NCBI GenBank assembly: GCA_021791235.1
Contig: JAJYXA010000263.1
Coordinates: 1-15,691 of the forward strand
Direction of reading: 5' to 3'
Length of the DNA stretch: 15,691 nt
Source: Pseudomonadota bacterium
GTDB lineage: Bacteria; Pseudomonadota; Gammaproteobacteria; Burkholderiales; Thiobacillaceae
Made by a program: the position numbers and the translations under genes. How positions within the stretch are numbered: the first letter of the stretch is position 1; each line of letters starts with the position of its first letter. The notes beneath the pieces were generated by a model. It worked only from the letters and a program-made list of their open reading frames with translations. It had not been told where the DNA came from and searched no databases. Of the stretch, positions 1 through 7,218 are shown piece by piece.

Positions 1-555
1 CGTGCCGTCGCGCACGCTGAAGCCGACCGCCCCGGCGACCCGGTTGGGGCGCGTCGCGTCCATCAGCAGATGCGTCACCATGATGCGGTTGTGGACTTCC
101 GCCGACTTTTTGGCGGCCTCGGCAATGATCGGCTTGTAGCTCTCGCCGTGGATCATGATCTGCCACTTGCCTTCCCGCAGATAGCGGCCGGTCTCCGGGT
201 TCTTCATGATCGGCAGCCCCCACTCTTCGAACTTGTGCACCGTGGAGTCGACGTGGCGGGCGATGTCGAAGATCAGGTCCTCGCGCACCAGCCCCATCAG
301 GTCGCCGCGCGCGTAGCGCACGAAGTCTTCCGGCTGGTTCTCGCCCCACTGCATGCCCATGTAGCAGTTGATCGCCGACAGTCCATGCGCGACGGCGCCG
401 CTGCGATCGATGTTGGCCTTTTCGGCGACGACGATCTTCAGGTCGCGTCCCCAGTAGCGGGATTCGTAAGCGGCGCCGCAGCCGCCGAAGCCGCCGCCGA
501 TGACCAGGATGTCGGCGTCGACGAACTTGATCTTGCGCGAGGATCGCAGGCTCAT
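1..555 (-). CDS. aprA: Adenylylsulfate (APS) reductase alpha subunit AprA, 5' part only
   Basis: This is the FAD-binding subunit of dissimilatory APS reductase. In sulfur oxidisers the enzyme works in the cytoplasm in reverse, making APS from sulfite and AMP. The 185 visible codons begin at ATG 555, 4 nt after the aprB stop, behind a GGGGTG-like ribosome site. The product then runs off the left edge; the family is usually a little over 600 residues, so about 30 percent is seen. An FAD Rossmann motif, ADILVIGGGFGGCGAAYES, lies near residues 14-32. It is followed by the stretch ANIDRSGAVAHGLSAINCYM, typical of AprA, which separates it from generic fumarate-reductase flavoproteins. The direction of the reaction is inferred from the associated aprM, because the sequence of AprA itself does not prove oxidative use. 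Identification of the family is firm. Confidence 0.96.
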   Translation of the reverse strand, partial: MSLRSSRKIKFVDADILVIGGGFGGCGAAYESRYWGRDLKIVVAEKANIDRSGAVAHGLSAINCYMGMQWGENQPEDFVRYARGDLMGLVREDLIFDIARHVDSTVHKFEEWGLPIMKNPETGRYLREGKWQIMIHGESYKPIIAEAAKKSAEVHNRIMVTHLLMDATRPNRVAGAVGFSVRDGT

Positions 556-559
556 CGCA

Positions 560-1015
560 TCACCCCTGTCTGTTCTCGAAACCGGGAAGCTTGGGCAGGT
601 TCTCCACCTTGAGTGCCGCGGGCTCGTGCGCGAGCAACGGCGAATCCAGGCTGTTCATGTCGGGTGCCTCATAGTCGGACGGCGACTTGATCGATCCCCA
701 GAGCGTGGTCCTGATCGGAAACTGGAACGCCTTCAGGCGTCCGTCGCGGTAGCGGATCTTCCAGAACACGGTCTGTTCCGCCGTGTCGCGATGAACCCGC
801 ACGCTGTGCCCGAGCGGATTGAAGTCCGCATAGCCACGGACGTCGATGGCGTGCTGCGGACACGCCTTCACGCACGAGTAGCATTCCCAGCAGAAGTTGG
901 GCTCGACGTTGAATGCTCTCCGGTAGACCGGATCGATGTGCATGATGTCCGACGGACAGATGTTCACGCACTCTCCACAGCCATCGCACCGCCCCATGTA
1001 TACGAAGGTTGGCAT
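560..1015 (-). CDS. aprB: APS reductase beta subunit AprB, ferredoxin-like
   Basis: This iron-sulfur subunit carries electrons between the FAD of AprA and the external partner. The 151-residue product has two [4Fe-4S] motifs. The first is C10-x2-C13-x2-C16-x3-C20-P, in the context RCDGCGECVNICP. The second is C42-x2-C45-x2-C48-x3-C52-P, in the context NFCWECYSCVKACP. After the ferredoxin part comes the AprB-specific C-terminal arm with WKIRYRDGRLKAFQFPIRTT, which in known structures wraps around AprA. The ATG at 1015 is preceded by AAGGAA at a good distance. The gene lies 9 nt downstream of aprM and 4 nt upstream of aprA, so all three are one transcription unit. Length and motif spacing fit the family, and nothing looks broken. 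Confidence 0.96.
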   Translation of the reverse strand: MPTFVYMGRCDGCGECVNICPSDIMHIDPVYRRAFNVEPNFCWECYSCVKACPQHAIDVRGYADFNPLGHSVRVHRDTAEQTVFWKIRYRDGRLKAFQFPIRTTLWGSIKSPSDYEAPDMNSLDSPLLAHEPAALKVENLPKLPGFENRQG

Positions 1016-1024
1016 GGCGATTCC

Positions 1025-1774
1025 TTAGATTTGGTGGTGGCGCGCTGCCGCCGGAAGGTCGGAGGAGCCGTCTTCTTGCTGCACCCGCCGCTCGAACGCC
1101 ATCGCCGGCTTGTAGAACATATGGGCGAACTTGGACCAGGGGACGGAAACAAAGAGCAGGGTCGTGAAGAGGATGTAGACGCCGAAGGCCAACCTGGTCG
1201 CAGTCATGTTCTGCACCATCGCCACGATCTCGAACACGAGTGCGAAGGTGACGCTCGCGAGGAGCGAGACGATGAACAGGTCGGCACGCACCAGACGCCA
1301 GCGCGGTTGGCCGTCATGCACCACGTTGACCCGGAGAAAAAAGAAAAACCAGTAGCCGCCGACGAGCACCATCACGGCGCCGAGGTTCCACAGTAGCGGC
1401 AGGATGGCCGGCGTGCCCGGGTCCGCCGGATAGGCAAAGACCATCACCACGGTCGTGATCAGATAGAGCACGAAGCCATAGAACATCAGGACATGCGAAA
1501 TCCTCCGGTTCCTGTTGCAGAACTCGCCAAACGTCGCCACGTCGTGAGCGAGGGTGCGGGCCGCGATGGACGTCATGTCGGCGCCGCTGAGCTTCCGTGT
1601 TGCGGCCGCCCTGGACCGTTTCCTTTCCTGCAGAAAGAACTGCGCACTGCGCTTGTGATACATGTCATACGCCATCCCGGCGACAACGGCCAGAATCATC
1701 AGAACGATGTAGAACCGCATGAAGAGCGGTGGCAGAAACGCTGTCACCAGGACGAACGGATTGTCAGTGAACAT
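1025..1774 (-). CDS. aprM: AprM, membrane anchor / electron-transfer partner of APS reductase
   Basis: The 249-residue protein has about five membrane helices, near residues 17-37, 94-115, 124-147, 166-187 and 195-212. His94 sits at the start of the second helix (RRISHVLMFYGF) and His218 just after the last (WSKFAHMFYKP). Paired histidines in this arrangement recall the b-haem cytochromes of the NarI/DsrM/HdrE type, so AprM may carry haem and pass electrons from AprBA to quinone; this is inference. In Thiobacillus and Allochromatium, aprM is found with aprBA, whereas other sulfur oxidisers use qmoABC, which is not seen here. Several starts are possible (TTG 1786, ATG 1777, ATG 1774). The GGAGG at 1780-1784 lies 5 nt from the ATG at 1774, so I chose that one. 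The protein ends with a charged cytoplasmic tail. Family call is good; haem binding is unproven. Confidence 0.88.
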   Translation of the reverse strand: MFTDNPFVLVTAFLPPLFMRFYIVLMILAVVAGMAYDMYHKRSAQFFLQERKRSRAAATRKLSGADMTSIAARTLAHDVATFGEFCNRNRRISHVLMFYGFVLYLITTVVMVFAYPADPGTPAILPLLWNLGAVMVLVGGYWFFFFLRVNVVHDGQPRWRLVRADLFIVSLLASVTFALVFEIVAMVQNMTATRLAFGVYILFTTLLFVSVPWSKFAHMFYKPAMAFERRVQQEDGSSDLPAAARHHQI

Positions 1775-1779
1775 CATGA

Positions 1780-1784
1780 CCTCC
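1780..1784 (-). promoter_or_regulatory. Ribosome binding site of aprM
   Basis: GGAGG on the minus strand lies 5 nt before ATG 1774 and 2 nt before ATG 1777. It favours the second ATG over the upstream TTG at 1786, which would place the Shine-Dalgarno sequence inside the coding region. Confidence 0.7.
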
Positions 1785-1907
1785 AATGTCGGCCAGCGTC
1801 CCCCGAAATGGTGGACGCCTTGTCATGCCGGCGAAGGCTGCGCTTCGAGGATTGCGATGGTCGCCAGTCACACCGGCCATACGCCGGATGCGCGGAACAT
1901 CTAGTTC

Positions 1908-1935
1908 ACGCTAGCACTTATGGTGGCCATGTCAA
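1908..1935 (-). promoter_or_regulatory. Candidate sigma-70 promoter of the aprMBA operon
   Basis: On the minus strand a perfect -35 TTGACA (1935-1930) is followed after 16 bp by TAGCGT (1913-1908). A TG dinucleotide placed as an extended -10 (TGcTAGCGT) partly makes up for the poor -10, which matches the consensus at 3 of 6 positions. Transcription would begin near 1901 and leave a leader of about 125 nt before aprM. The position and perfect -35 are suggestive, but no start site is shown by the sequence alone. Confidence 0.35.
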
Positions 1936-2108
1936 TTTGCCCGCGAGGCTGGGGCCGAATTCGTCACCCAGGGGGGGGCAACCGCGCGCACGTTGATGCG
2001 ATCGACCCTTGTGGCCAAACAAGTCTTCGCGTCTGCCGCTGCTGGCCAAGCCCAGATACCAACCAGGCGGATGGAGAAATGATGGCATTCACCGAGTGGG
2101 TGGCACGA

Positions 2109-2576
2109 TCAACTGAACTCGGCGTCGACCCAATGCCCGATCGCGATGCTTGCCAGGATCACCGCTGAAGCCACCACCACATGCTTCACAATCTCAAGAG
2201 GGGGATTCACCTTGCGTTCGCGCGCCACCAAGTACGTCAGGGCGGCAAGGAGCAGCATCCCCCAGACAATGGCCACTTTGCCGGCCTGCGCCAAGGGGAA
2301 CACTCCGACGAGGACCACGAAACTGATGCATAACAGGAGCCGCGCAAGAAAGTTCGTGAGGGTTCCGGTGAACGCTTCCTTCTGATCGCGCTGTTCGGAT
2401 TCCTGGAAGATGTGAATACTGAGGGCATCGGTCAGGTTGTCGGCGAGTGCGGCAATGAGAAGCGCACTTACGATAACGGGCTTCGTCGCGCTCGCAGCAC
2501 TGAGGCCACTAATCAGGGCCGTGCTTGTGACGATTGCAGCAGTTCCGCCATAACTGATTCTGCTCGTCCTGAACAC
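2109..2576 (-). CDS. VIT1/CCC1-like small membrane protein, putative Fe/Mn transporter
   Basis: The 155-residue product has about five hydrophobic helices, near residues 12-28, 33-50, 74-92, 95-113 and 126-145. The stretch YGGTAAIVTSTALISGL, followed by ALADNLTDALSIHIFQESE, resembles the first two helices of VIT1/CCC1-family proteins, which move Fe2+ or Mn2+ out of the cytoplasm. Those helices carry polar Asp, Asn and His residues, as expected for a metal path. I chose GTG 2576 because an exact AGGAGG lies 8 nt upstream. The same frame stays open back to an ATG at 2654, but that 26-residue extension has no good ribosome site and precedes the conserved part. The gene is divergent from the SUF regulator, which fits an iron-linked role. 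Substrate is inferred; it could be an uncharacterised membrane protein of the same fold. Confidence 0.65.
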   Translation of the reverse strand: MFRTSRISYGGTAAIVTSTALISGLSAASATKPVIVSALLIAALADNLTDALSIHIFQESEQRDQKEAFTGTLTNFLARLLLCISFVVLVGVFPLAQAGKVAIVWGMLLLAALTYLVARERKVNPPLEIVKHVVVASAVILASIAIGHWVDAEFS

Positions 2577-2584
2577 GTTAATCG

Positions 2585-2590
2585 CCTCCT
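2585..2590 (-). promoter_or_regulatory. Ribosome binding site that sets the VIT-like gene start
   Basis: A full AGGAGG on the minus strand lies 8 nt upstream of GTG 2576. It is the strongest Shine-Dalgarno sequence in this part of the window and argues against the longer ATG 2654 start. Confidence 0.75.
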
Positions 2591-2710
2591 GTGAATTGGA
2601 GATACTGCGGAGCCTTGACCCAAGCGCATCAAGGCATGTCTTCCAGATTGTCATTGTAGATGGCCGTAGCAGACAGACTGCAGCCGCCCACGCGGTTGAC
2701 CTTGCTTCAT

Positions 2711-2760
2711 CCTGAAACTGAACTAAACAGAACCTATACAGTCCTATTTAAAATTTCAGG
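2711..2760 (+). promoter_or_regulatory. Candidate promoter/operator of the suf operon
   Basis: A -35-like CTGAAA (2712-2717) and a -10-like TATACA (2735-2740) are 17 bp apart, giving a leader of about 20 nt before ATG 2768. A second -35-like TTGACC at 2696-2701 is less well placed. Perfect 7-bp inverted arms CCTGAAA (2711-2717) and TTTCAGG (2754-2760) flank the core promoter, and the right arm runs into the CAGGAG ribosome site. The half-site CAGTC at 2739-2743 recalls the IscR type 1 box, but the full 25-bp consensus is matched only at about 15 positions. Control by the first gene of the operon (an Rrf2 protein) is the simplest reading and is inferred. Confidence 0.42.
2727..2747 (+). repeat. 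Tandem direct repeat in the suf promoter
   Basis: ACAGAACCTAT (2727-2737) is followed at once by ACAGTCCTAT (2738-2747). The two near-copies are one helical turn apart and the second -10-like hexamer straddles their junction. Such phasing suits binding of a dimeric repressor on one DNA face. Both copies lie in AT-rich DNA unlike the flanking genes. Confidence 0.6.
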
Positions 2761-2767
2761 AGCCCCC

Positions 2768-3214
2768 ATGTTGCGCATTGCCAAACTCACCGATTACGCG
2801 ACCGTGTTGATGGTACGGCTGGCGCGCGACCCGGCGCGGTATTGCAGCGCGGCGCAACTGGCCGACGAGTTGGGGGTGCCCCTGCCGACCGTGGCCAAGC
2901 TGCTGAAACGCCTGCTGCAGGCGGGCCTGCTGACCAGTGTGCGGGGTGCTGTGGGCGGCTACGCCCTTGCCCATGCGCCGCATGCGATCTCGGTGGCCGA
3001 CGTGGTGAATGCGATCGAAGGCCCGGTGGCGCTGACGGAATGTTCGCTTGGCAAGGGCAACTGTTCGCTGGAGAAAGATTGCGCGACGCGCGCCAACTGG
3101 CAGCTGATCAGCCGCGCGGTAAGGGTGGCGCTGGAAGCCGTCAGCCTGGCCGACATGGCCCTGCCCCGGATGCAGACGATCCGGATGCCAGGTCTGAAGG
3201 AGAAAACCCCATGA
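2768..3214 (+). CDS. SUF system Fe-S cluster assembly regulator, Rrf2 (IscR-like) family
   Basis: This 148-residue protein is a winged-helix repressor that probably senses Fe-S status and controls its own operon. The N-terminus [19 protein letters not shown] and the wing motif [10 protein letters not shown] are typical of the Rrf2 group linked to suf operons in proteobacteria. Three cysteines, C92-x6-C99-x5-C105, match the cluster-binding cysteines of IscR (92, 98, 104) closely. The histidine that completes the IscR site is not present; Arg108 stands at the equivalent spacing. Start ATG 2768 follows CAGGAG at 5 nt, and the longer frame from ATG 2660 lacks similarity upstream. Its stop overlaps the sufB start by 4 nt (ATGA). 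It is not homologous to the cyanobacterial protein named SufR, so I give no symbol. Confidence 0.92.
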   Translation: MLRIAKLTDYATVLMVRLARDPARYCSAAQLADELGVPLPTVAKLLKRLLQAGLLTSVRGAVGGYALAHAPHAISVADVVNAIEGPVALTECSLGKGNCSLEKDCATRANWQLISRAVRVALEAVSLADMALPRMQTIRMPGLKEKTP

Positions 3215-4680
3215 GAAATGCCGAAGTTCGCCGTCCCACCGAACGCAACCCCGAGTTGCGCAGCCGCGTCGCCGACGAATACCGCTGGGGCTTCGTCACC
3301 GACATCGAACAGGAGACGGTGCCCAAGGGGCTGAGCGAAGACGTCATCCGCCTGATCTCGGCCAAGAAGAACGAACCCGAATTCATGCTGGAATGGCGGC
3401 TGCAGGCCTATCGCCACTGGCTGACGCTGCGCGAGCCGGCCTGGTCGTCGGTGCACCATCCGCCGATCGACTACCAGGCCATCCACTACTATGCGGCGCC
3501 GAAGACGGGAACGCGGCCGAAGGATCTGTCGGAAGTCGACCCGGAACTGCTGCGCACCTATGAGAAACTCGGCATCCCCCTGCAGGAACGCGAAGCGCTG
3601 GCCGGAGTGGCGGTGGACGCGGTGTTCGATTCGGTGTCGGTCGCAACCACCTTCAAGGACAAGCTGGAGAGCCTGGGCATCATTTTCTGCTCCTTCTCGG
3701 AAGCGGTGCAAAAACACCCCGAGCTGGTGCGGCAATACCTCGGCTCGGTGGTGCCCACCACCGACAATTATTTCGCCACGCTCAACTCGGCGGTGTTCAC
3801 CGACGGCTCCTTCGTCTACGTGCCGAAAGGCGTACGCTGCCCGATGGAGCTGTCGACCTATTTCCGCATCAACGCGCGCAACTCCGGGCAGTTCGAGCGC
3901 ACCCTCATCATCGCCGATGAAGGGGCCTATGTGAGCTATCTGGAAGGCTGTACCGCGCCGATGCGCGACGAAAACCAGCTGCATGCGGCCGTGGTTGAAC
4001 TGGTGGCACTCAAGGACGCCCGCATCAAGTATTCCACGGTGCAGAACTGGTACCCCGGCGACCGCGAAGGGCGCGGCGGAATCTACAACTTCGTCACCAA
4101 GCGCGGCGACTGCCGCGGCGACCGCGCGCACATTTCCTGGACCCAGGTCGAGACCGGCTCGGCCATCACCTGGAAGTATCCGAGCTGCATCCTGCGCGGC
4201 GACGACAGCGTCGGCGAGTTCTATTCGGTCGCGCTGACCAACCACCACCAGCAGGCCGATACCGGCACCAAGATGATCCACATCGGCCGCAACAGCCGCA
4301 GCACCATCGTTTCCAAGGGAATCGCGGCAGGACAAGGCAGCAACGCCTACCGCGGCCTGGTGAAAGTGCTGCCGGGCGCGACGAACGCGCGCAACCATAC
4401 GCAGTGCGACTCGCTGCTGATGAGCGACCGCTGCGCTGCCCACACCTTCCCGTATATCGAAGTGAAGGACCCCACGGCCACCGTGGAGCACGAAGCCACG
4501 ACCAGCAAGATCGGCGACGACCAGCTGTTCTACCTGCGCAGCCGCGGATTGAGCGAGGAAGACGCGGTGAACCTGATCGTCAACGGCTTCTGCAAGGAAG
4601 TCTTCAAGGAGCTGCCGATGGAGTTCGCGGTGGAAGCGCAGAAGCTGCTCGCAGTGAGCCTCGAAGGCGCGGTCGGCTAG
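3211..4680 (+). CDS. sufB: Fe-S cluster assembly scaffold protein SufB
   Basis: SufB (489 residues here) forms the SufBC2D scaffold in the cytoplasm, on which Fe-S clusters are built from persulfide sulfur and iron. Family signatures run the length of the protein, including [37 protein letters not shown] and [18 protein letters not shown]. Residues important in the E. coli protein are kept: C399 (equivalent to C405, in TQCDSLLMS) and E428 (equivalent to E434, in VEHEATTS). ATG 3211 overlaps the stop of the regulator and has AAGGAG upstream inside that gene. A longer open frame from 2842 is only read-through of the regulator region in another frame. SufC follows after 17 nt. Confidence 0.97.
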   Translation: MRNAEVRRPTERNPELRSRVADEYRWGFVTDIEQETVPKGLSEDVIRLISAKKNEPEFMLEWRLQAYRHWLTLREPAWSSVHHPPIDYQAIHYYAAPKTGTRPKDLSEVDPELLRTYEKLGIPLQEREALAGVAVDAVFDSVSVATTFKDKLESLGIIFCSFSEAVQKHPELVRQYLGSVVPTTDNYFATLNSAVFTDGSFVYVPKGVRCPMELSTYFRINARNSGQFERTLIIADEGAYVSYLEGCTAPMRDENQLHAAVVELVALKDARIKYSTVQNWYPGDREGRGGIYNFVTKRGDCRGDRAHISWTQVETGSAITWKYPSCILRGDDSVGEFYSVALTNHHQQADTGTKMIHIGRNSRSTIVSKGIAAGQGSNAYRGLVKVLPGATNARNHTQCDSLLMSDRCAAHTFPYIEVKDPTATVEHEATTSKIGDDQLFYLRSRGLSEEDAVNLIVNGFCKEVFKELPMEFAVEAQKLLAVSLEGAVG

Positions 4681-4697
4681 GAAGCAAGGAGAACGTC

Positions 4698-5477
4698 ATG
4701 CTGGAAATCCGCAATCTGCACGTGGCGATCGGCGACAAGCCCATCCTCGCCGGCATCGATCTCGACGTGAAGGCGGGCGAGGTGCACGCCATCATGGGCC
4801 CCAACGGTTCCGGCAAGAGCACGCTGGCCCAGGTGCTGGCCGGACGCGAGGGCTATACGGTCACTGCCGGCAGCGTGCGCTATCTGGAGCAGGACCTGCT
4901 GGCGCTGGAGCCGGAACAGCGCGCCCGCACCGGGGTGTTCCTCGCCTTCCAGTATCCGCTGGAAATTCCCGGCGTCGCCAATGTGCAGTTGCTGCGCACC
5001 GCGCTCAACAGCGTACGGCTGGCGCGCGGCGAATCCGAACTCGACGCAATGGATTTTCTCGATGCGGTGAAGGGGAAGCTGGCGCTGCTCGACATGGACG
5101 AAAGCTTCCTCTACCGCGCGGTCAACGAAGGCTTCTCCGGCGGCGAGAAGAAGCGCAACGAAATCCTGCAGATGGCGGTGCTCGAACCGCGCCTGGCCAT
5201 CCTCGACGAAACCGACTCCGGGCTCGACATCGATGCCCTGAAGACCGTGGCCCATGGGGTGAATGCGCTGAAGAGCCCGGCGCGCGCGATCATCCTGGTC
5301 ACCCACTATCAGCGCCTGCTCAACTACATCGTCCCCGACCACGTGCATGTGCTGGCGGGCGGGCGCATCGTGCGATCCGGCGACGCCGGCCTGGCGCTGG
5401 AACTGGAAGACAGGGGCTATGGCTGGCTGACGCCCGACTCAGGATCGCAGGAAGCACGGGAGGAGAGGCGGCCATGA
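4698..5477 (+). CDS. sufC: Fe-S assembly ATPase SufC
   Basis: This 259-residue ABC-type ATPase binds SufB and SufD and drives opening of the scaffold. The Walker A GPNGSGKST is at residues 34-42, the signature FSGGEKKR at 146-153, Walker B LAILDETDSGLD with D170/E171, and the switch histidine H203 in LVTHYQRLL. The signature SGGEKKRNEI and DETDSGLD are specific to SufC and separate it from transport ATPases. No membrane part is present or expected. ATG 4698 follows AAGGAG at 5 nt; the frame open upstream from 4404 lies over sufB and is not coding. The stop overlaps the sufD start by 4 nt (ATGA). All catalytic motifs are intact. Confidence 0.97.
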   Translation: MLEIRNLHVAIGDKPILAGIDLDVKAGEVHAIMGPNGSGKSTLAQVLAGREGYTVTAGSVRYLEQDLLALEPEQRARTGVFLAFQYPLEIPGVANVQLLRTALNSVRLARGESELDAMDFLDAVKGKLALLDMDESFLYRAVNEGFSGGEKKRNEILQMAVLEPRLAILDETDSGLDIDALKTVAHGVNALKSPARAIILVTHYQRLLNYIVPDHVHVLAGGRIVRSGDAGLALELEDRGYGWLTPDSGSQEAREERRP

Positions 5478-6727
5478 ACACGCAGACCGCCAGCCGCTAC
5501 CGGCAGGCTCTGGACACCATCAGCGCCTCGGTCGACCAGATCGGTGCCCGTCACCAGGCGCTGGAGCGTTTTCTCGCGCGCGGGCTGCCTACCCCCCGCG
5601 AGGAGGACTGGAAATATACCGCGCTCGACGCGCTGGAACGGGCCGAATGGCACGTCCCCGAACATGCGCCGGAAGCGATGGGCGACGAGGACTATCCGGG
5701 CGCGCTGGTGACGTTCAGCAATGGCCGCCTGACGCAAACCAGCCCGCAGGCGCTCCACGCGCACAGTCTCGCCGCTCATGTCGGTGACGCACGGGTGCGG
5801 CAGTCCCTGGGCACGCTTGCCGGCGACGCGGCGCTGGTCCAGATCAACCGCGCGCTTTGGCAGGACGGGCTGCTGCTGCATGTTCCATCCTGGCAGAACG
5901 CATTGCCGCTGTTCGTGGCCCACCACGCCAGCGAGGCCCATGCCATGCTGCATGTGCGCAACCTGATCGTGCTGGAAGCCGGCGCCGAAGCGCTGCTGGT
6001 GGAGCATTACCGCGGCGTGCCCGACCTCCCCTACTGGCACAACGGGGTCACCGAGATCGTGCTGGGCAAAGGCGCGCGGCTGACCCACCTCAAGCTGAAC
6101 GAGGACAGCGCGGCTGCGACCCACACCGGTCTGGCCGCGGTGCAGCAGGCGCGCGACAGCCGCTACCACGCGCTTTCACTCAATATCGGCGGGCGCCTGG
6201 TGCGGCACGACACCTGGGTGAACCTGAATGAACCGGGCGCCGAGTGCCAGCTCGACGGACTGTTCATCGCCGACGCACGGCGCCACATCGACCAGCATCT
6301 GCATGTCGAACATGCCGCGCCGCACACGACCAGCCGTCAGACCTGGCGCGGCATCGCCGCCGGACGCGGGCGCGGCATTTTCGATGCGCGCGTGGTGGTG
6401 CAGCCCGGTGCGCAGAAAGCCGACGCCCAGCAATCCAGCCGCAATCTGCTGCTGTCGCCGTATGCCGAAATCGACGTCAAGCCGCAGCTGGAAATCCATG
6501 CCGACGACGTCAAATGCGGCCACGGCGCGACCGTCGGGCAGCTCGACGCAGCGCAGGTGTTCTATCTGCGCAGCCGCGGCATCGATGCCGATGCTGCGGC
6601 TGCGCTGCTGTTGCGCGGGTTTGCCGAAGAGGCGCTGGGGATGCTGAAACATACCGGGCTGGCCGGCTGGCTGGAGCCGCATCTGGCCGCGGCGTTGCCG
6701 GTGCTGAACAGGGAGGCGACAGCATGA
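5474..6727 (+). CDS. sufD: Fe-S cluster assembly protein SufD
   Basis: SufD (417 residues) is the paralogue of SufB that pairs with it over the SufC dimer and helps bring iron to the scaffold. The N-terminal part carries the PREEDWKYT motif (residues 36-44), and the C-terminal beta-helix ends with IHADDVKCGHGATVGQLDA. C348 and H350 correspond to C358 and H360 of E. coli SufD, the latter being essential there. ATG 5474 overlaps the sufC stop and follows GGAGGAG. The protein is more divergent than SufB in its N-terminal half, as is usual for SufD. It overlaps sufU by 4 nt. In most related operons sufS would come next; here it does not. Confidence 0.95.
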   Translation: MNTQTASRYRQALDTISASVDQIGARHQALERFLARGLPTPREEDWKYTALDALERAEWHVPEHAPEAMGDEDYPGALVTFSNGRLTQTSPQALHAHSLAAHVGDARVRQSLGTLAGDAALVQINRALWQDGLLLHVPSWQNALPLFVAHHASEAHAMLHVRNLIVLEAGAEALLVEHYRGVPDLPYWHNGVTEIVLGKGARLTHLKLNEDSAAATHTGLAAVQQARDSRYHALSLNIGGRLVRHDTWVNLNEPGAECQLDGLFIADARRHIDQHLHVEHAAPHTTSRQTWRGIAAGRGRGIFDARVVVQPGAQKADAQQSSRNLLLSPYAEIDVKPQLEIHADDVKCGHGATVGQLDAAQVFYLRSRGIDADAAAALLLRGFAEEALGMLKHTGLAGWLEPHLAAALPVLNREATA

Positions 6728-7218
6728 ATGCCGATCTGCGCGCACTCTACGAAGAGGTCATCCTGGAACACAACCGCCATCCGCGGCATTACCCCAAGAA
6801 TCCGCGCGGCAGCACGCACCATGCACGCGGCTTCAATCCGCTGTGCAATGACGAAATCCAGGTGCACCTGAAAGTGGTGGATGACACGATTCAGGACATT
6901 GGTTTCGAAGGTGCCGGCTGTGCCATCTGCATGGCCTCCGCCTCGATGATGGCAGAAGCGGTCCACGGAAAGACGGTGGATGAAACCAGAATGCTGTTTC
7001 GTCGGGTGCACCGCATGCTGGCTGAAAACGGCCCGGCGGAAGGCGTGGGCAAGCTGCGCGTGCTGGAAGGCGTGCACGCGTTTCCGATGCGGGTGAAATG
7101 CGCGACGCTGCCCTGGCATACCCTGCAGGCCGCGCTCGAACAGCACACCGAAACGGTGTGCACCGAGGGGCCCTCGCCGTTCTGCCCGCAACCTTCGCAG
7201 CCCTCGCCGCCATCATGA
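6724..7218 (+). CDS. sufU: SufU, IscU-like zinc protein / sulfur transfer partner of SufS
   Basis: SufU accepts persulfide sulfur from the cysteine desulfurase SufS and passes it to SufBCD; the bound zinc is part of the exchange. The 164-residue product keeps the ligand set of the B. subtilis protein: C41 and D43 (NPLCNDEI), C66 (GAGCAIC) and C126 (RVKCATLPWHTL). The residue between C41 and D43 is Asn, where Gly is usual in the family. C69 is an additional cysteine three residues after C66. The insertion between the second and third cysteine regions that marks SufU, as opposed to IscU, is present. Residues 146-164 form a Pro/Ser-rich tail of unclear use. The gene overlaps both neighbours by 4 nt. 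The lack of sufS beside it is odd. Confidence 0.93.
   Translation: MNADLRALYEEVILEHNRHPRHYPKNPRGSTHHARGFNPLCNDEIQVHLKVVDDTIQDIGFEGAGCAICMASASMMAEAVHGKTVDETRMLFRRVHRMLAENGPAEGVGKLRVLEGVHAFPMRVKCATLPWHTLQAALEQHTETVCTEGPSPFCPQPSQPSPPS

Larger units (their letters stand above)
1775..2108. other. Intergenic region between aprM and the VIT-like gene
   Basis: This 334-bp stretch holds no convincing gene. It contains the apr candidate promoter, two small hairpins (CGAAG-6-CTTCG within 1843-1858, and CCGGC-CATAC-GCCGG near 1873-1887, both inside the probable aprM leader), and a run of eight G at 1971-1978. I see no terminator with a T-run for the VIT-like gene that ends at 2109 on the minus strand, so read-through from it into aprMBA is possible. 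Confidence 0.6.

Noticed and set aside
500..1396. Open frame of 298 codons on the plus strand opposite aprB and aprM
   Set aside because: The minus strand holds AprB with both cluster motifs and AprM helices; the plus frame has no recognisable feature.
1971..1978. Run of eight G as a phase-variation tract
   Set aside because: It is in non-coding DNA, not within a frame or between promoter hexamers that I can support; it might also be a sequencing artefact.
2079..2168. 29-codon frame on the plus strand beginning MMAFTEWVAR with GGAG upstream
   Set aside because: It overlaps the end of the VIT-like gene in antisense, has no family resemblance and is short; the ribosome site match alone is not enough.
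2660..2767. N-terminal extension of the SUF regulator from ATG 2660
   Set aside because: The segment covers the promoter region, has no Rrf2 similarity, and ATG 2768 has its own CAGGAG ribosome site and the canonical family N-terminus.
2959..4491. Open frame of 510 codons on the minus strand opposite the regulator and sufB
   Set aside because: It is antisense to clear sufB, with histidine/arginine/valine-rich composition that arises opposite GC-rich codons, and has no recognisable motif.
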